Source: Lepidonotus clava | Taxonomy: Eukaryota; Annelida; Polychaeta; Phyllodocida; Polynoidae | Assembly: GCA_936440205.1 (NCBI GenBank) | Contig: OW387148.1 | Span: 42,939,003-43,003,002, forward strand | Direction of reading: 5' to 3' | Length of the DNA stretch: 64,000 nucleotides | Shown: positions 34,805-47,389 of the stretch, piece after piece | Numbering within the stretch: the stretch's first letter is position 1 | Layout of the letters: every line of letters begins with the position of its first letter | Program-made: the position numbers and the translations under genes | Notes under the pieces: generated by a model | Databases searched by the model: none | What the model was told of the DNA's origin: nothing | What the model saw: the letters and a program-made list of their open reading frames with translations, nothing else

Positions 34805-35656
34805 CAGGATACAATCAAGTCTTATTTAATAACTGCCAGTGTACAGATCACAGAGAGGGACCACAACTCTTTAAACAGTGGACATTTTTGGGGGGGTAAT
34901 TTCCAATTGATTTTTCTTTTTCTTTTTTTTTCAAATTTAGGACTATTGTAAATATGTCATGAACATTGGGTATGCATCTTCTCAAGAGTAATGATGTTGC
35001 TGGTGTGTAATATGTCATGGGATGGTTAAGAAGTTAGTGGCCAGAGCCTGTGAGGGAATTAGACTTGTGGCCAGTGCGCAAACAGCAGGCAACGTGGCCT
35101 GTTGTGTTGACACGCTTGTGGTCTGTGTGTCAACCGCACCACAAGTGTGTCAACCTCAGGCAACACATATATGTTAACACACTTGTGGCCTGATTGTGAT
35201 TGTGACAATCAGGTGACATGGCCTTTTAACATAATTGTTTGGGTAACTATTTTCACTAGAAACTTTTATTGACCATAACACGAAGTACCCCTGATGATCT
35301 ATGTGTTACTTGAGGCACCATCTGCAGTCTCCTATGCTTGTGTTGGTTTGAAAGTTCCCCACATCAAGCTCTCAGCTGCTCCAGTCACATAAAGGTTAAG
35401 TCAGCCTGTTCTGAACTGGGACAAGTTACATTGCTTTTGGAAATTATTGATTTGTTTCTTCTTTTTCTGTTAAAAACATATCAACTACATGAAAAACCTA
35501 CTTTGTAAGATCTGGCTCTGAAAAAAAAGAGGTGGAGGAAATCATGAAATTTATCTAATGTAAAATACTTCAGAAATTGCAAAACTTAGTGAGACATAAG
35601 TTTGAGCAGTTGAGGGGATAAGTGTGGGGTTGTGTGGTATGGTTGGACTGTTATCA

Positions 35657-35707
35657 AATAAACTTTGTGTTTGTTTGTATGTGGTATGAATGTTACTGAC
35701 TAATAAA
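35657..35707 (+). terminator. INTS6: Candidate INTS6 polyadenylation signals
   Basis: AATAAA occurs at 35657-35662 and again at 35702-35707, about 0.85-0.9 kb after the stop codon, with TG-rich sequence (TTTGTGTTTGTTTG) between them. This would give a 3' UTR of about 0.9 kb. Confidence 0.45.
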
Positions 35708-35709
35708 AG

Positions 35710-36984
35710 TTACCATGAATAGCGCACAAGATGAATCATTAAACACAAGCACGGGGACTTCAGAGGATGTACAGTACAATTAATAGTTTACTAAATGATA
35801 CCCCAATGATAGCTTTTGGGGCTTGATGCCAAGTTTAATTAACATGTCACAGTTATTTGCTCACCTGAAAGCTCTCCCTCTATTACACACCAGCAACACC
35901 CCTACTTGACCACATGTCCTGTAAATACCATTAGCCCTGTTCAGCGCCTCCACCATAACCTCATACAGCAGGGGTCATCGTTCATCTTCAGTTATCTTTC
36001 GCCGTAAGCATCATCACAGTTGGTACCCTTGTTCCTTGCGAGTGATCAGATCTTTTCCTTTCACATCAATGCTACGCATGGAGTGTAGTCAGTTGGCTAG
36101 ATCTACCACATTGCCTTATTTCACAAGGCCAAATCCCAGATCATGAGATCCAATTTACTCCGGTTTACAAAGGACACCATCATGTGGTAAAAGAAGGATT
36201 ATTTCTGTCATCTCTGTTGTCGTCATCTCAAAATTATTTATATTTGTATTAAAGAAAATTGAATTCTAAATTATCTGTGATTTACGCATTAAAGTATCCA
36301 TGAGCTATCCAAACTAGAACTTTTTCAGATTTTTGTACTAGAAAATCTGCTCATGAAGGTCTACAAACCATTTGTTCATACACCTAAGAAGTAAAAGGAT
36401 CTTTAAAAATTATCAAATATTCCTGCCGAAAGAAAATTTGTTTACTTGGCCACTGCTCTAAAACATGCAGATCCCACCAAACATACATGGCCATTAGACC
36501 AAGACCTCGCTGCTTAAAACTTACCAAGAGGCTTACAACACACCATCCTATGAACACAACTGTTTTATCTTGTTTGTGAGGTATTGTTAATAAAATCATG
36601 GAAAATCTGTAAACCTCCAGCCTTTAGGTTCTAATTTCCTTGTATTGTTAGAATGAATTTGTTGACAGAATATTTCAGTTCCAACAGACTTGCCTGACTG
36701 GTATCTGTTTAGAGAGAACTACTTTGACCATACTTGGTACAAGTTCATGGTGAACAGTTTGATTGTTGATGTAGCTAATAGAAAAAAAAATAGATAGAAA
36801 TAGAAGTCACAGAATGAAGATCCTGATCTTGAGTGATTCCAGGGGTAAGCGGTCTCCTTTTACCACAAGTGAACCCATACAAATCTCCAGACTCCAAAGA
36901 AGGTAATGTACACTGCTAGGGTCTGCTGTGACTGACCCAATCAATCCTGAGCTGGAGTCCCGGATTACCTACACTATTCTCATT
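35710..36984. other. Intergenic, no gene seen
   Basis: The stretch is AT-rich with no supported coding exon, RNA gene or clear element. Short frames lack recognisable domains. Confidence 0.5.
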
Positions 36985-38060
36985 GTGAAGCTAAGGTAAT
37001 TGGGGTGGGCAGAGGCAGTTGGTTCAGCCAGTGCCCTGAGTCTACTATAACAACTTGCACCCCCCTGCAGCTGTTGAGCTGGCTCAACAAGGTCAGGTTG
37101 ATGCAGTGTGGGCTGTCCACAAACTGCCCAGTTCTGAGCCTAGAGTCTGCCCCGACAACCCACATCCACTTCACCCTGTTTCCCATACAGGTTCATCAAA
37201 GGCTGGGTGCGTGGTGCCATTTCACATCAAAGACCCCTTACCACTCTTCCCATAGCTGAAAAACATTACCTTGTGCAGTCTGGAAAGAGGCCTAGGAGTT
37301 GGCCAGGAGTTAAACTAGCCCAGCAAATGAAAACCACCTGCAGCTGGTGGGTATGCCCAGCCAGCTGAGGCTGATGCAGTGTGGACTGTACACCACCTGC
37401 CCAAACCCAAGCACTCAGCCTAGTCTACCCTGAGCTCACGACAGGGTCATCAAGGGCCGGGTGTGTGGTGTCCTTTCTATGGGACATTGCACATGAAAGA
37501 CCCCTTGCCACTCTTCGCAACGAGTAGGGTATTGCATCTGATGGTGGGTTTCTTCTAAATCACATCATTACCTTGTGCAGTCTGGAAAGAACCAAACTAT
37601 CCCTGGCAACCCACACCCACCTGCAGCTGGTGGTTAGACCCAGCCAGGTCAGCCTGATGCAGTGTGCACTATCAACCACATGCCAGACACCAGCACCACC
37701 AACTTAGGGACTTGTTGGCCTGAGTCACAGCTCACCATGGCAATCTTCGGTCTCAGTGAACTGCTTACAGTGGTATTTCCATATGGAGGAGTCCAGGGGT
37801 TGGCAGGGATAGGATTGGGCCATTGTTCACTAGGTTTAGTAAAGTGTACAAAGGCCAGGTGTGTGGTGCCATTTTTGTGTGCATGTAAAAATGATTCTTT
37901 GCCAATCAGGAGGGTAGTGATCCCGATGATGGTTTTCTCCTTAATTTTCTCCTCAATACAATCGCTTAAAGCTGAAACATGTTCACTTGTGCAGTCTTGA
38001 AAGAACCTTGAAGGGTTCACCAGATGTTTAACTGACTGGGAAGTGCCTGACAAGGTCTGA
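36985..38060 (+). repeat. Three diverged tandem units of a SINE-like repeat
   Basis: Units at about 36985-37320, 37330-37605 and 37610-38060 each run from a CTGCAGCTG(G/T)TG box through GATGCAGTGTG. They then pass a (G/C)GTGTGGTGCCATTT-type box and a GACCCCTTGCCACTCTT-type box, and end at CTTGTGCAGTCTGGAAAGA. The 3' words are the reverse complement of the SINE end at 15985-16085. They are diverged enough to be old. Confidence 0.6.
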
Positions 38061-41025
38061 ACAAGTGAAACTGACCCCTCTTCTATAGGCCACACCATGC
38101 TGACACCAGGGGGGGAGTGCGGGCCGCCCCATCATGCACAGCGCATATCTTTGTTTACGTTTCGGCGAAACTCCACGTGGGCACGCGATTTTTGGATTGC
38201 AAAATACATACTTTTAACCTCATTGAATCAGAAATCTGATTATCTAGCCTTTTTCACCATATCCAAAATACTGTGTAGAAATATTTGGGCCATTTTGTCA
38301 CAGTGTTTTTATATAGTATTTCGACAGGGAACATCCAGCCTCATGACAATCAAATCCAATGTTTACATATTTTGTATGGCTCTACTGTAATCACATGACC
38401 ATCTAGAAGGTCACATAGCATCTCATTTCCATATTTGGGCAGGAAACTGCCAGAAACCAGCGAAGATCTCCATTGGTCCCCCAAATAAGGGCATAGGGCC
38501 CAGCCCAAGTATAGGGAATCCAGGTTTAGGGCAGGTTAGTGGGTTTGTCAACTTTAACATCTTCTGAGAACAAACTAGACAATGTCACTTGAAACTATTT
38601 CAGGGTAATGCAGGGAGGATATAGGGAGTGGATAGCACTTTCATTTAACTAGGTTCTATCACTTTAATTCATGAAACTAAGAACTTTCTTGGCACTTTTC
38701 TCTTCGCCGGGCGTGCTGCAGTAAATCACGGGTCACTCTGCTGCAGAGTGGCCTGCAGCAAAAAACTCAAAAAAGTTAGTGAAATGAGTGTACATCCTTC
38801 TAATATTATTCCTGTGAAGTATTTTGATAACCATTGTCAATATTCAGTACTAGTTAGATGGGGATAAGGGGGTTTAGATTGTTATTTGGACATGTGAACA
38901 CGCCAACGGCCACTCGACAAATGGCGGCCGCGGCCCAACGCTGCTTAGGCCGCATGGTGCAAGATGGGGTGGCCCCCCCCCCCTGTGCTGACACATTGGT
39001 TAGGCCGTTGCCAGGCACATGACTCTTATCAGGCCGCCATAGCAGGTGACAACTCTTTAACAACCAATGATAAGCTTATGGAAGGGGAGGGTGGTAAAAA
39101 CACAAAAACAATAAAAAAAATCCCCAAAAGTATGCAGTAATTTACAAAATTGTACATGATTATTATCATAATTATGTAGACAATATCACCATTTTCAGAA
39201 TTTGCAAAAGGTACTACTATTTACCTGCTAGACCCTAAACTCTTATTCTTAAGCATTGTTCCTATGGGGTTGTATTCACCAACATTGATCACTACAGCAA
39301 TGCAGCGCCATCTATGCCAAAGTGCCCGGATTATCAACCCAAAGAATGAACACCTCTTGAAAGGTGAAGGCGCTCCCATTTGACAACAATGTAACACCAA
39401 ACAAACAGTATATTATATTGAAGTGTAAAAAGATAGATGATGGTTGCAAGAGGCATCTCCAAAACATTGATGAAGGGCGTGTTTAACAACACCAAAAGTA
39501 AAAAGATTCTGCAATTCCTTTGAGAATGCCAACTGATAGCTAAAATATAAGAAAGGATCCAAGAGACTGGGGTCCATGGTGAATTATAGGGTTTTACTTT
39601 ATGGTTATGCATAGGGTTGCCAATTGCTATTGTTCTGTATTAATTATTCCAGTATGCTAGCTCATGTATATCGCAGTCTTCCTTCCTCTCACGACTGCAG
39701 GTCATCTCAGAATGTAGTTCTTCATTTAGAGGTGACAGAAACACTCGTTTGAAAAGATAGTATTTATTAAATCCAAAACGAGAGGCTTGTCCACTCAACC
39801 ACAAACAGCCTAGTCTGCCAGCCTGGCCCTGCTCACCCACCCAACAGTACCCTGAGTTTGCAGTGCTGTTTACTGCATGAGGATGTTCCTTTACCGACTA
39901 CACTCTTAAGACTGCTGGTGCTTACACCTACATTTACCTCAAGGATGACCCTGATCCTTACTTTCTTAAAAGTTAGCTAAGATTGGGATGGACTGACACT
40001 GGCGTCAGTACGCTGGGCCACACTGTGCTCCCGACAGGGCCATCAAATTTCTATGGGACATTGCACATAAAAGACCCCTTGCCACTCTTTGCAAAGAGTA
40101 GGATATCAAACCTGGTGATGGGCATCTCCTAAATCATATAGATATGATCACCCAAAAGCTGAAAAGCATTACCTTGTGCAGTCTGGAAAGAACCCTGTGT
40201 GGTTGACCAGATGTTAAACAACCCCAACAAACTAACAAATATCAGATTATTTCTCAAATTCAATGGCAAAAACATCATGAATTGGAGCCTTATATACATG
40301 TACATATGTCCATGACAATGAGTAAAAAAAACAAATGCAGCTGAAACTGGCTATATTCAAGTTATAAGGCTACCAAAAAATAAACATAACTAATGTCACC
40401 GTTGAGCCTCCACTTCAGGTTTTGCCGCCTTTTCATCATATTTTCCACCCAAAAACGTTTACTATAGGTTGTTGAACCATCTGTAAATTTTTGCATTATC
40501 AATGAGTTTTTCATTTGTAAAGCATTTACAAATATTGAGAAAAATTTGTATATGTTCTTATGTTCAGCCAAAAAATGTGTATCCTGTCTTATATTCAATT
40601 TTTGGTATACAAATTCTTTTCATTTGTAGATTTACAAATCATATTTATAAGTTCTATTTTCTGATGCTATGAACACAAATATTAATCATTAAAAGAAAAA
40701 TATTCACCATCTCTGAAAAAAAGTTATTACAAAAAACAGGGTGATCAATCATTTATTACTTGAAGTAGAACCACTCAAACTAAGGGAAAATAATTATGAT
40801 TTATAGTGTACCTTTAATGCCCTGATATTTTTAATTAATACTAAAATTTTGTCAAAAAGAATTTTTTTCTTTATTTTATGATTGTTTATCCAGGTAGTGC
40901 CCTGAAAAGCATTGTGTACCATTAAAAAGACCAGGTCAAATTTAAGAAACAGCTATATCATGCTGTTGATTTTAACCCTTTACGTACACCACCACCATTT
41001 CATGGATGATTTAGAAGACTGCTTA
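38061..41025. other. Intergenic with scattered repeat fragments
   Basis: Fragments of the same SINE-like repeat occur at 39541-39590 and about 40000-40230. The perfect palindrome CACTCTGCTGCAGAGTG, extended by GCAGCA words, lies at about 38735-38751. No coding exon is supported. Confidence 0.5.
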
Positions 41026-41030
41026 TGTAC

Positions 41031-41211
41031 TGTAATGTACTTTGTTTTGGGTTTTTAGGTTAGATCAAACCTATATTTGTTCCAAGTCTTGACAGGAGGC
41101 CATGCTGCTTTCATACTACACTTTACTAGACTGAGGTGTAAAACAGTTTGTCAATAGGTACATGTAAAAGTAGGAACTTGTAGTGTACAAACGAAATGGA
41201 ATATCAATACA
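41031..41211 (-). repeat. 3' LTR of the broken Gypsy element
   Basis: This 181-bp terminal repeat is paired with 45491-45673 and preceded by the target-site copy TGTAC. Confidence 0.9.
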
Positions 41212-44200
41212 TCTCCCTTTTTTTAAAAAGATAATGTCTTTGTAGGAGTCTTTGGTGTTTTATGAGTCCATATTAAACAGCTGTGATATTTCAAAATGCT
41301 GTTCACTCTGACTTAAGGTCTTAATAGCACGTCTACTTTTACAATAACAGACTAGTTACTTCTTGACTAGTATACTGAGTACTACCAGGCTCGGACAGCT
41401 CTGGACCGGGAGCTGGAGCTGGAGCAGCAAAGCTCTTAATGTCACACCTGTTGCGACGGAAGACGGAGCCGTTGTTGGTCTCAACTTGATAAGACCCATC
41501 CGATGTACGTTGTTTCACAGTTCCTGACTGGGTCCAACGGCTTGTAGAGTGATCTAGCAATTTCAATTGCCCACTTTCAGATGTGGCCGGACATGTGTTG
41601 TTCCGTTGAAGTACTCCTTTTGTTTTGTCTTTTCAATCACTTTTTTCTCCGTCACCTCTGCTTCTCCTTCGGTTTTTAGCAGAGCTGGGTGAATAGGCAA
41701 GGTGGACTTGATTCGACGCTTCATTAGCAGCTGAGCTGGAGAATAGCCGCATGAGAGTGGAGTGGACGTGTACGTGAGCAGTCCTTTGTACAGATTTCCT
41801 TTCTGGATGATCCTTTTGACAGTCTTTACGGCACTTTCCGCTAACCCATTCGACTGGGGATGATGTGGACTGGAAGTGACGTGATTGAAGTTCCACTCTG
41901 AGGCAAACTCCTGAAACTCCTCGGAGCTGTACTGCAGACCGTTGTCCGTCACTAGTACATCTGGTACTCCATATCACGAGAAGATGGACTCAAGTCCATG
42001 GATCACTGTCTTACTGCTGGTGTTGTTAAGCATAATCACTTCGGGATAAAGTGAAAAATGGTCAGATACAACAAGATAGTCCTTTTGTTTCCAGGTCATG
42101 AGATCACTTCCCACACCTTGCCATGCACGGGTTGGTAGTTTGTGCGGTTGAAGAGGCAACTTCGCTTGTTTGTCGCTGTAGATGATCTACACTGAGTGCA
42201 GTTCTCCACTGTGTTCCTCATCACACTAGCTATGCCTGGCCAATAAACACTTTCCCTGGCACGCCTGATACACTTCACCATGCCTAAGTGTCCTTCGTGG
42301 ATTTTCTCCAGAACAGTCTTATGAAGTGATGTAGGCACAATGATCTTACTTCCTCTCATGACAATATCTTGAGCGATGGACAACTCCTCCCAAACGTTCC
42401 AGTAAGGTTTAATGCAAGATGGACAGTCCTGTTTGTTTTGTGGCCATCCACTGATCGTTACATTGAGGAGTATGACAAGGTCGGGAACTTTCGTGGTTTC
42501 ATGTCACACAAGAGACAGAAACTTGTCATTCATGGGCATTTACTTCAGGACCATGTTGACATGTTAGGTGACGGTTTCCTCTATGTTGGTGTCTCTTGCT
42601 GGCTCGGTCACTCTTGAGAGGGCATCGGCAGCGACTAATTGCGGTCCTGGTGTGTATGAGACATCTAAGTCGTACCTCTGAAGCCTAAGGAGTAGTCTTT
42701 GAATTCGCAATGGGCAGTCATTCAGAGGCTTCTTGAAGATGTTAATGAGAGGTTTGTGGTCGGTTTCAGCACTCACACGGGTCCCATATATGTATTGGTG
42801 GTAACGCTCACATGCGAATGCGATCCCAAGTAGTTCTTTTTCTATTTGTGCATATCGTTGTTCTGCACCTGTCATGGATCTCGATGCATAGGCGACTGGT
42901 TTCCAAACTTGTTCACCTGATACTTCATGCTGCTGCATGAGTAGTGCTCCAAGTCTGTCCTTGGTTGCATTGGAAGAGATTCTGATCGGCTTATCTGGAT
43001 CAAAGTACTCAAGAACTGGCTTGTTGCTGATGATTTCTTTCAGCTTGTTCCTTGACTTTTCTTGTGCCGGACCCCATTCCCAAGCATTTTTCTTCTCGAG
43101 TAGTTGTCGTAGAGGTGAGGCAACCGTTGAGTAGTCGGGTATCCACTTGGCAAGGTAGGTGACCATACCAAGGAACCGCTGTCCATCTTCTTTGTTTTCT
43201 GGTCTAGGCATGTTTTTGACTGCCGACACTTTTGACTCATCTGGTTTGATGCCTTCGGAAGTGAGAAGATCACCCAGCAAGGTCAGTTGTTCAACTCCAA
43301 ACTGGCACTTTGCTTTGTTGAGGCTCAGATTGTTCTTCCTGGCTGCTTCCAAGACTTTCCTCATGGCAGTGTCATGTTTTTCCCCAGACGATGATGTCAT
43401 CCATCAATGTGTCCATGTTCGGTATACCCTCAAAGATCTCACGGATTGTCTTGTGATAGACCTCTGGGGCGGATGATACACCGAAAGGTAATCTCAGGAA
43501 TCGATATCTTCGGAATGGTGTGTTGAAGGTGCAAAGTTTCCTACTCTCTTCATCGAGTTTCAGCTGCCATAATCCTTGTGAGGCATCTAGTTTGCTGAAA
43601 ACTTTGACTCCTGCGAAGTTAGCCATAACTTTTTCTCTAGTCGGTAACTTGTAATGCTGTCTTTTGATTGCTTTGTTCAAGTCTCTGGGATATAAGCAAC
43701 ACGAATGTCACTGTTTTTCTTCTCTGTGATAACTAGAGAGCTCACCCAATCAGTAGGTTCACTGACTTTGGTGATCACTTCTTGGGCCTCCATTTTCTCA
43801 AGTTCCTTTTTGAGAGGTTTTACCATGGCGAACGGTACCTTTCTACACGCGTTTACCACTGGCGGTACATCAGGGTCAATCACGATTTTGTTCAACCCTG
43901 GGAGACAACCTAGTCCTTGGAACACATCCTCGAACTCAGATGAGAGAGACTCATAATTCACGGCGTTGATGAGCTTTATGAATTTAAGCTTGACACAAAA
44001 GTCTTTGCCAAGAAGCGCGGTCACTTTTCCGGGTACTACGAAGAAGGGCACATTTCGCTTCTCATCATTTCGTTCCACCGTCAGTATGCACTTTCCAGAC
44101 ACAGGTATCGGGTGATCATAATACCCACGAAGTTTGTGTTTAGTCGGGAAGATTTGCGCATCTGGATCAACTCTCTTTAAGTTATGTTCAGAGATAATGT

Positions 44201-45490
44201 TTACTTGTGCTCCAGTGTCGAGTTTCACACTCAAGGACTTATCGTTTACTTTCATTTGAACGATCCAGTTGACTTCTTTTTTTCGTCTTTTTGTACTTTA
44301 TCAACCATTACCACAGGTTTTTTGAAGCAGAACTCGTCATCACTTTCGTCGCCAGAATCCTCATCTTTGACGTTATCTGCACGCAAGTTTTTTGTTTGGC
44401 ATCGTTTCGTATAGTGGTTCCATCCTTTACAACGAGCACACTGTTTGCCCCATGCAGGACAGTTCATAGATGCATGTCTGGACCCGCAGCGTTTACAGAA
44501 ATGTTCATTGTCCGTTTTGTTTTTGCTTGAACTCGCATATTTACTTTTCGTTGCACTTGTGTAGTTGTTCGTTCCACCTTTATACCCGTTTGACTTTCCA
44601 AGAGCTTGGTGTGTCCCACCCTTAGCCTCCGGGTTACGACTTCGAACCATATCGATCTCGAATGTGGTTTGACCACTGATTTCGGATTACTGTTTATTCG
44701 CTATTTCAAACGATCGCGCAGTGTCTAGGAATCCCTTAAGTTTCATATTGGGGTCACACAATGCTTTTGTGCAGAGCGCTGGCTCGGTTGTACAGTTTAC
44801 TAATTGAGCGAGAGTTAATAGTTCAACAATTTCAGCTGCGGTTTTATCGACTAAGTTGATGTCGTCCATTTGCTCCTTAACCCTCATCTAGAAACAATCC
44901 ATAGATTCTGATTTTTCCTGACGCGTATGGTAGAGTTTGTTCAACAAATAGATGTTGTTTCTTTTGGGGCAGAAATGTCTTTCTAAGGCTCCCTTCGCTC
45001 TTTCATAGTCTTTTTCCTCAATACCATTATTCTCTAGCTTTTTGAGTTTTTCTGGTGGTTCCCAAATAGTGCCAAAATTTGACGAATTTTTCCATTTTGT
45101 TTTATTTCTAGGGCATCTAGCATAGAATCCAGGCCTTCTATTCAGTCTTCCCACTCCCTTGCTATATTTGGGCTTTCTTTTTCCACAAATGCAGGATATG
45201 GGGGCAACTGTGCTGGGAAATTCACAATTTGTTGCACTGGGGGGTTATTTCCTTCATTAACCATTTCGTATTTTGAATCTTACGCAGAACTGATGGCAAT
45301 CATAGATGGGATGCACAGACTTGAGTATGGACCTTCCTTTAGCACTGACAGAGTTAGACTAGGGCCATGTGACTCCAAAGTCCCCTATTATCACACACTA
45401 CTTTTCACTAGTATTGTCAACAAAAAATTCAGATTTGCTCTTAAGTGCTGTGTGCTTAATAGTTACAGTCTATTTTAACTTCTGACACCA

Positions 45491-45673
45491 TGTAATGTAC
45501 TTGGTTTTGGGAGTTTTTAGATTAGATCAAACCTATATTTGTTCCAAGTCTTGACAGGAGGCCATGCTGCTTTCATACTACACTTTACTAGACTGAGGTG
45601 TAAAACAGTTTGTCAATAGGTACATGTAAAAGTAGGAACTTGTAGTGTACAAACTAAATGGAATATCAATACA
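45491..45673 (-). repeat. 5' LTR of the broken Gypsy element
   Basis: This 183-bp terminal repeat adjoins the tRNA-Leu-type primer-binding site and is followed by the target-site copy TGTAC. Confidence 0.9.
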
Positions 45674-45678
45674 TGTAC

Positions 45679-46544
45679 TGTAGTCTACAAGTCCATGAAA
45701 ATATGCATCTGGCGTGTTTTGGCTGGTGATGCCTCAATGCATCTGGCGTGTTTTAGATGGCAAAACCTCAAAGCATCTGACATAGTGAAAGGTTAAGGAC
45801 CCAACAGCATACAAGGTCATTATTAGGTAGTATTTTTGGAAGAAACGTTTTCTATTCAAAACTAGAATGTAGATCATTAAATGCCAGTCATATATCTCCA
45901 AGCGTTGCTAAAACATTGTGGTTTCTTAAATTTTACCAATTGACAGATTTACAGATTTGCCAGTCAATTTAAATGCTGTATTGTTAGGCAAAATAGGGTT
46001 GGACATTTATATAGGTTATGCTGACAGGCTTTACATCGATTCCTATGGGGGAAAAGCCAATATATAGGGCTACATTTTACACATTTTAGGAGTACTCCAC
46101 CAAAGTGCTTCAGTTAAATTTTTTATTATGCAACTCGATTCAGAGAATAACCACAGGGACAATTTTGAAAATATTTCACAGTAAACTTTATTATTGGTGT
46201 AAAGTGGGATGGGCTTATTGCCCCATAACGACTGAAAAGAATGTCACATGCTTCAGTGGCCACACAAGGTCTGGTAAAGGCTCCCTTCCAAAGCTCTGAA
46301 TTCCCCTCCACACCCCTCACCTGCACCTCTCCCCAATCCCATCCTTCCCCTTTTCAGCCCCTTTCTCCAACCTTCTCCTGCCCCTTACCCCAGCCTTATT
46401 CTCATGCGTTAATTATAATAATGGAACAATAACAAGATGGGGCTGGTAGCTCTCAAAACAACACATGTGATAGTTAGAAAAACACACAAGGGGGCAGTCC
46501 ATAAATGATGTCGTGCTATTTTTTACCTTTTTTGACACCCCCTC
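45679..46544. other. Intergenic, no gene seen
   Basis: There is a short direct repeat (GCATCTGGCGTGTTTT twice near 45705-45755). Otherwise this is unremarkable AT-rich sequence without supported coding exons. Confidence 0.5.
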
Positions 46545-46697
46545 CAGTGGCGGATCCAGGGGGAGAGGGCACATGCTCCTCCCTTTCATCAGAAAATTTT
46601 GTGTTTTTTTAATGTAAAACTTGGCCTAAAAGCAATTAAGGACAATTTTTTCCAATAACGTGCCCCTCCCCCCCTTTCTAAATCCTGGATCCACCTG
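46545..46697. mobile_element. hAT-like MITE (CAGTGGCGGATCCAGG)
   Basis: CAGTGGCGGATCCAGGGGG at the left and CCTGGATCCACCTG at the right are inverted ends of the same type as the element at 47217. A C-rich run lies near the right end and an A/T-rich core between. No clean target-site duplication is seen, so it is older. Confidence 0.7.
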
Positions 46698-47216
46698 TGC
46701 CTCACCTCCCTCTCATGTTTTGTCAAGCGACCCTTAACCCCCCTTAAAAAATGGCATCTTTCCAAGCCCCCACTCCCCTTGCAAATTGCAGAAATATACA
46801 AAAGAATGGATGTTTTTGCCCAGAAGCCTGACTGACCTTTGATGTCAACTGAAAATGATATTTCTAAATTCTATATTCCGAACTGACCTAAAATTGTTTT
46901 GTAAATTCTCAAAATTAAACATATTTCAACATGATCTCAATTCATGCACCACATGTCCCCCTTCCCCGCTTGTCATGCTTGGTCATGCAAGCATAACCTC
47001 CCCCCCCCTTGCCCCTCTGCTGCATCACGTCCTATATGGACGGCCCCATGCCGCCCGCTAACAAGAGTTCCTGTTCTAACGTATATTGAATTGGGTTACC
47101 TGAATACCAGAGACCAAAGAACTTCAAAAGATAAGATGCAACAGGTGATAAGGGTGTGGAGGGGGGCATGAGGAGAGAGGATGCGAGAAGTCTGGGGACA
47201 AAGGGCAGGAGAGCCT

Positions 47217-47384
47217 CAGGGGCGGATCCAGGAATTCAAGAAAGGGGGGGCGCCTATATTAAAAAAGTCCTGGTGCCCCCGCTGGGGGCAAGAGTTTTAC
47301 ATTTAAAAATTATAAATTTGGCTAAAAATAGGGGGGGGGGGGGGGCATGCCCGGTGCGCCCCCCCCCCCCTAAATCCGCCCCTG
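47217..47384. mobile_element. hAT-like MITE (CAGGGGCGGATCCAGG)
   Basis: CAGGGGCGGATCCAGGAATT at 47217 and AAATCCGCCCCTG ending at 47384 are inverted ends. AGCCT at 47212-47216 and 47385-47389 is an exact 5-bp target-site duplication. G-runs and C-runs near the ends match the element at 238. Confidence 0.88.
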
Positions 47385-47389
47385 AGCCT

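Larger units (their letters stand above)
41031..45673 (-). mobile_element. Broken Ty3/Gypsy LTR retrotransposon (K02A2.6-like, Mag-type)
   Basis: LTRs lie at 41031-41211 and 45491-45673 (181 and 183 bp), start TGTAATG and end CAATACA, and are about 98% identical, so the insertion is fairly recent. TGTAC at 41026-41030 and 45674-45678 is a 5-bp target-site duplication. On the minus strand the first LTR is followed by TGGTGTCAGAAGT, a primer-binding site fitting tRNA-Leu. A purine tract stands before the other LTR. Parts in order are gag with a CCHC zinc-knuckle region, protease, reverse transcriptase, RNase H and integrase. The coding region is broken, with roughly eight to ten breaks. No envelope gene is seen. 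Confidence 0.92.

Noticed and set aside
37649-38098. 149-codon minus-strand frame
   Set aside because: It falls inside the third SINE-like tandem unit and has no domain signature.
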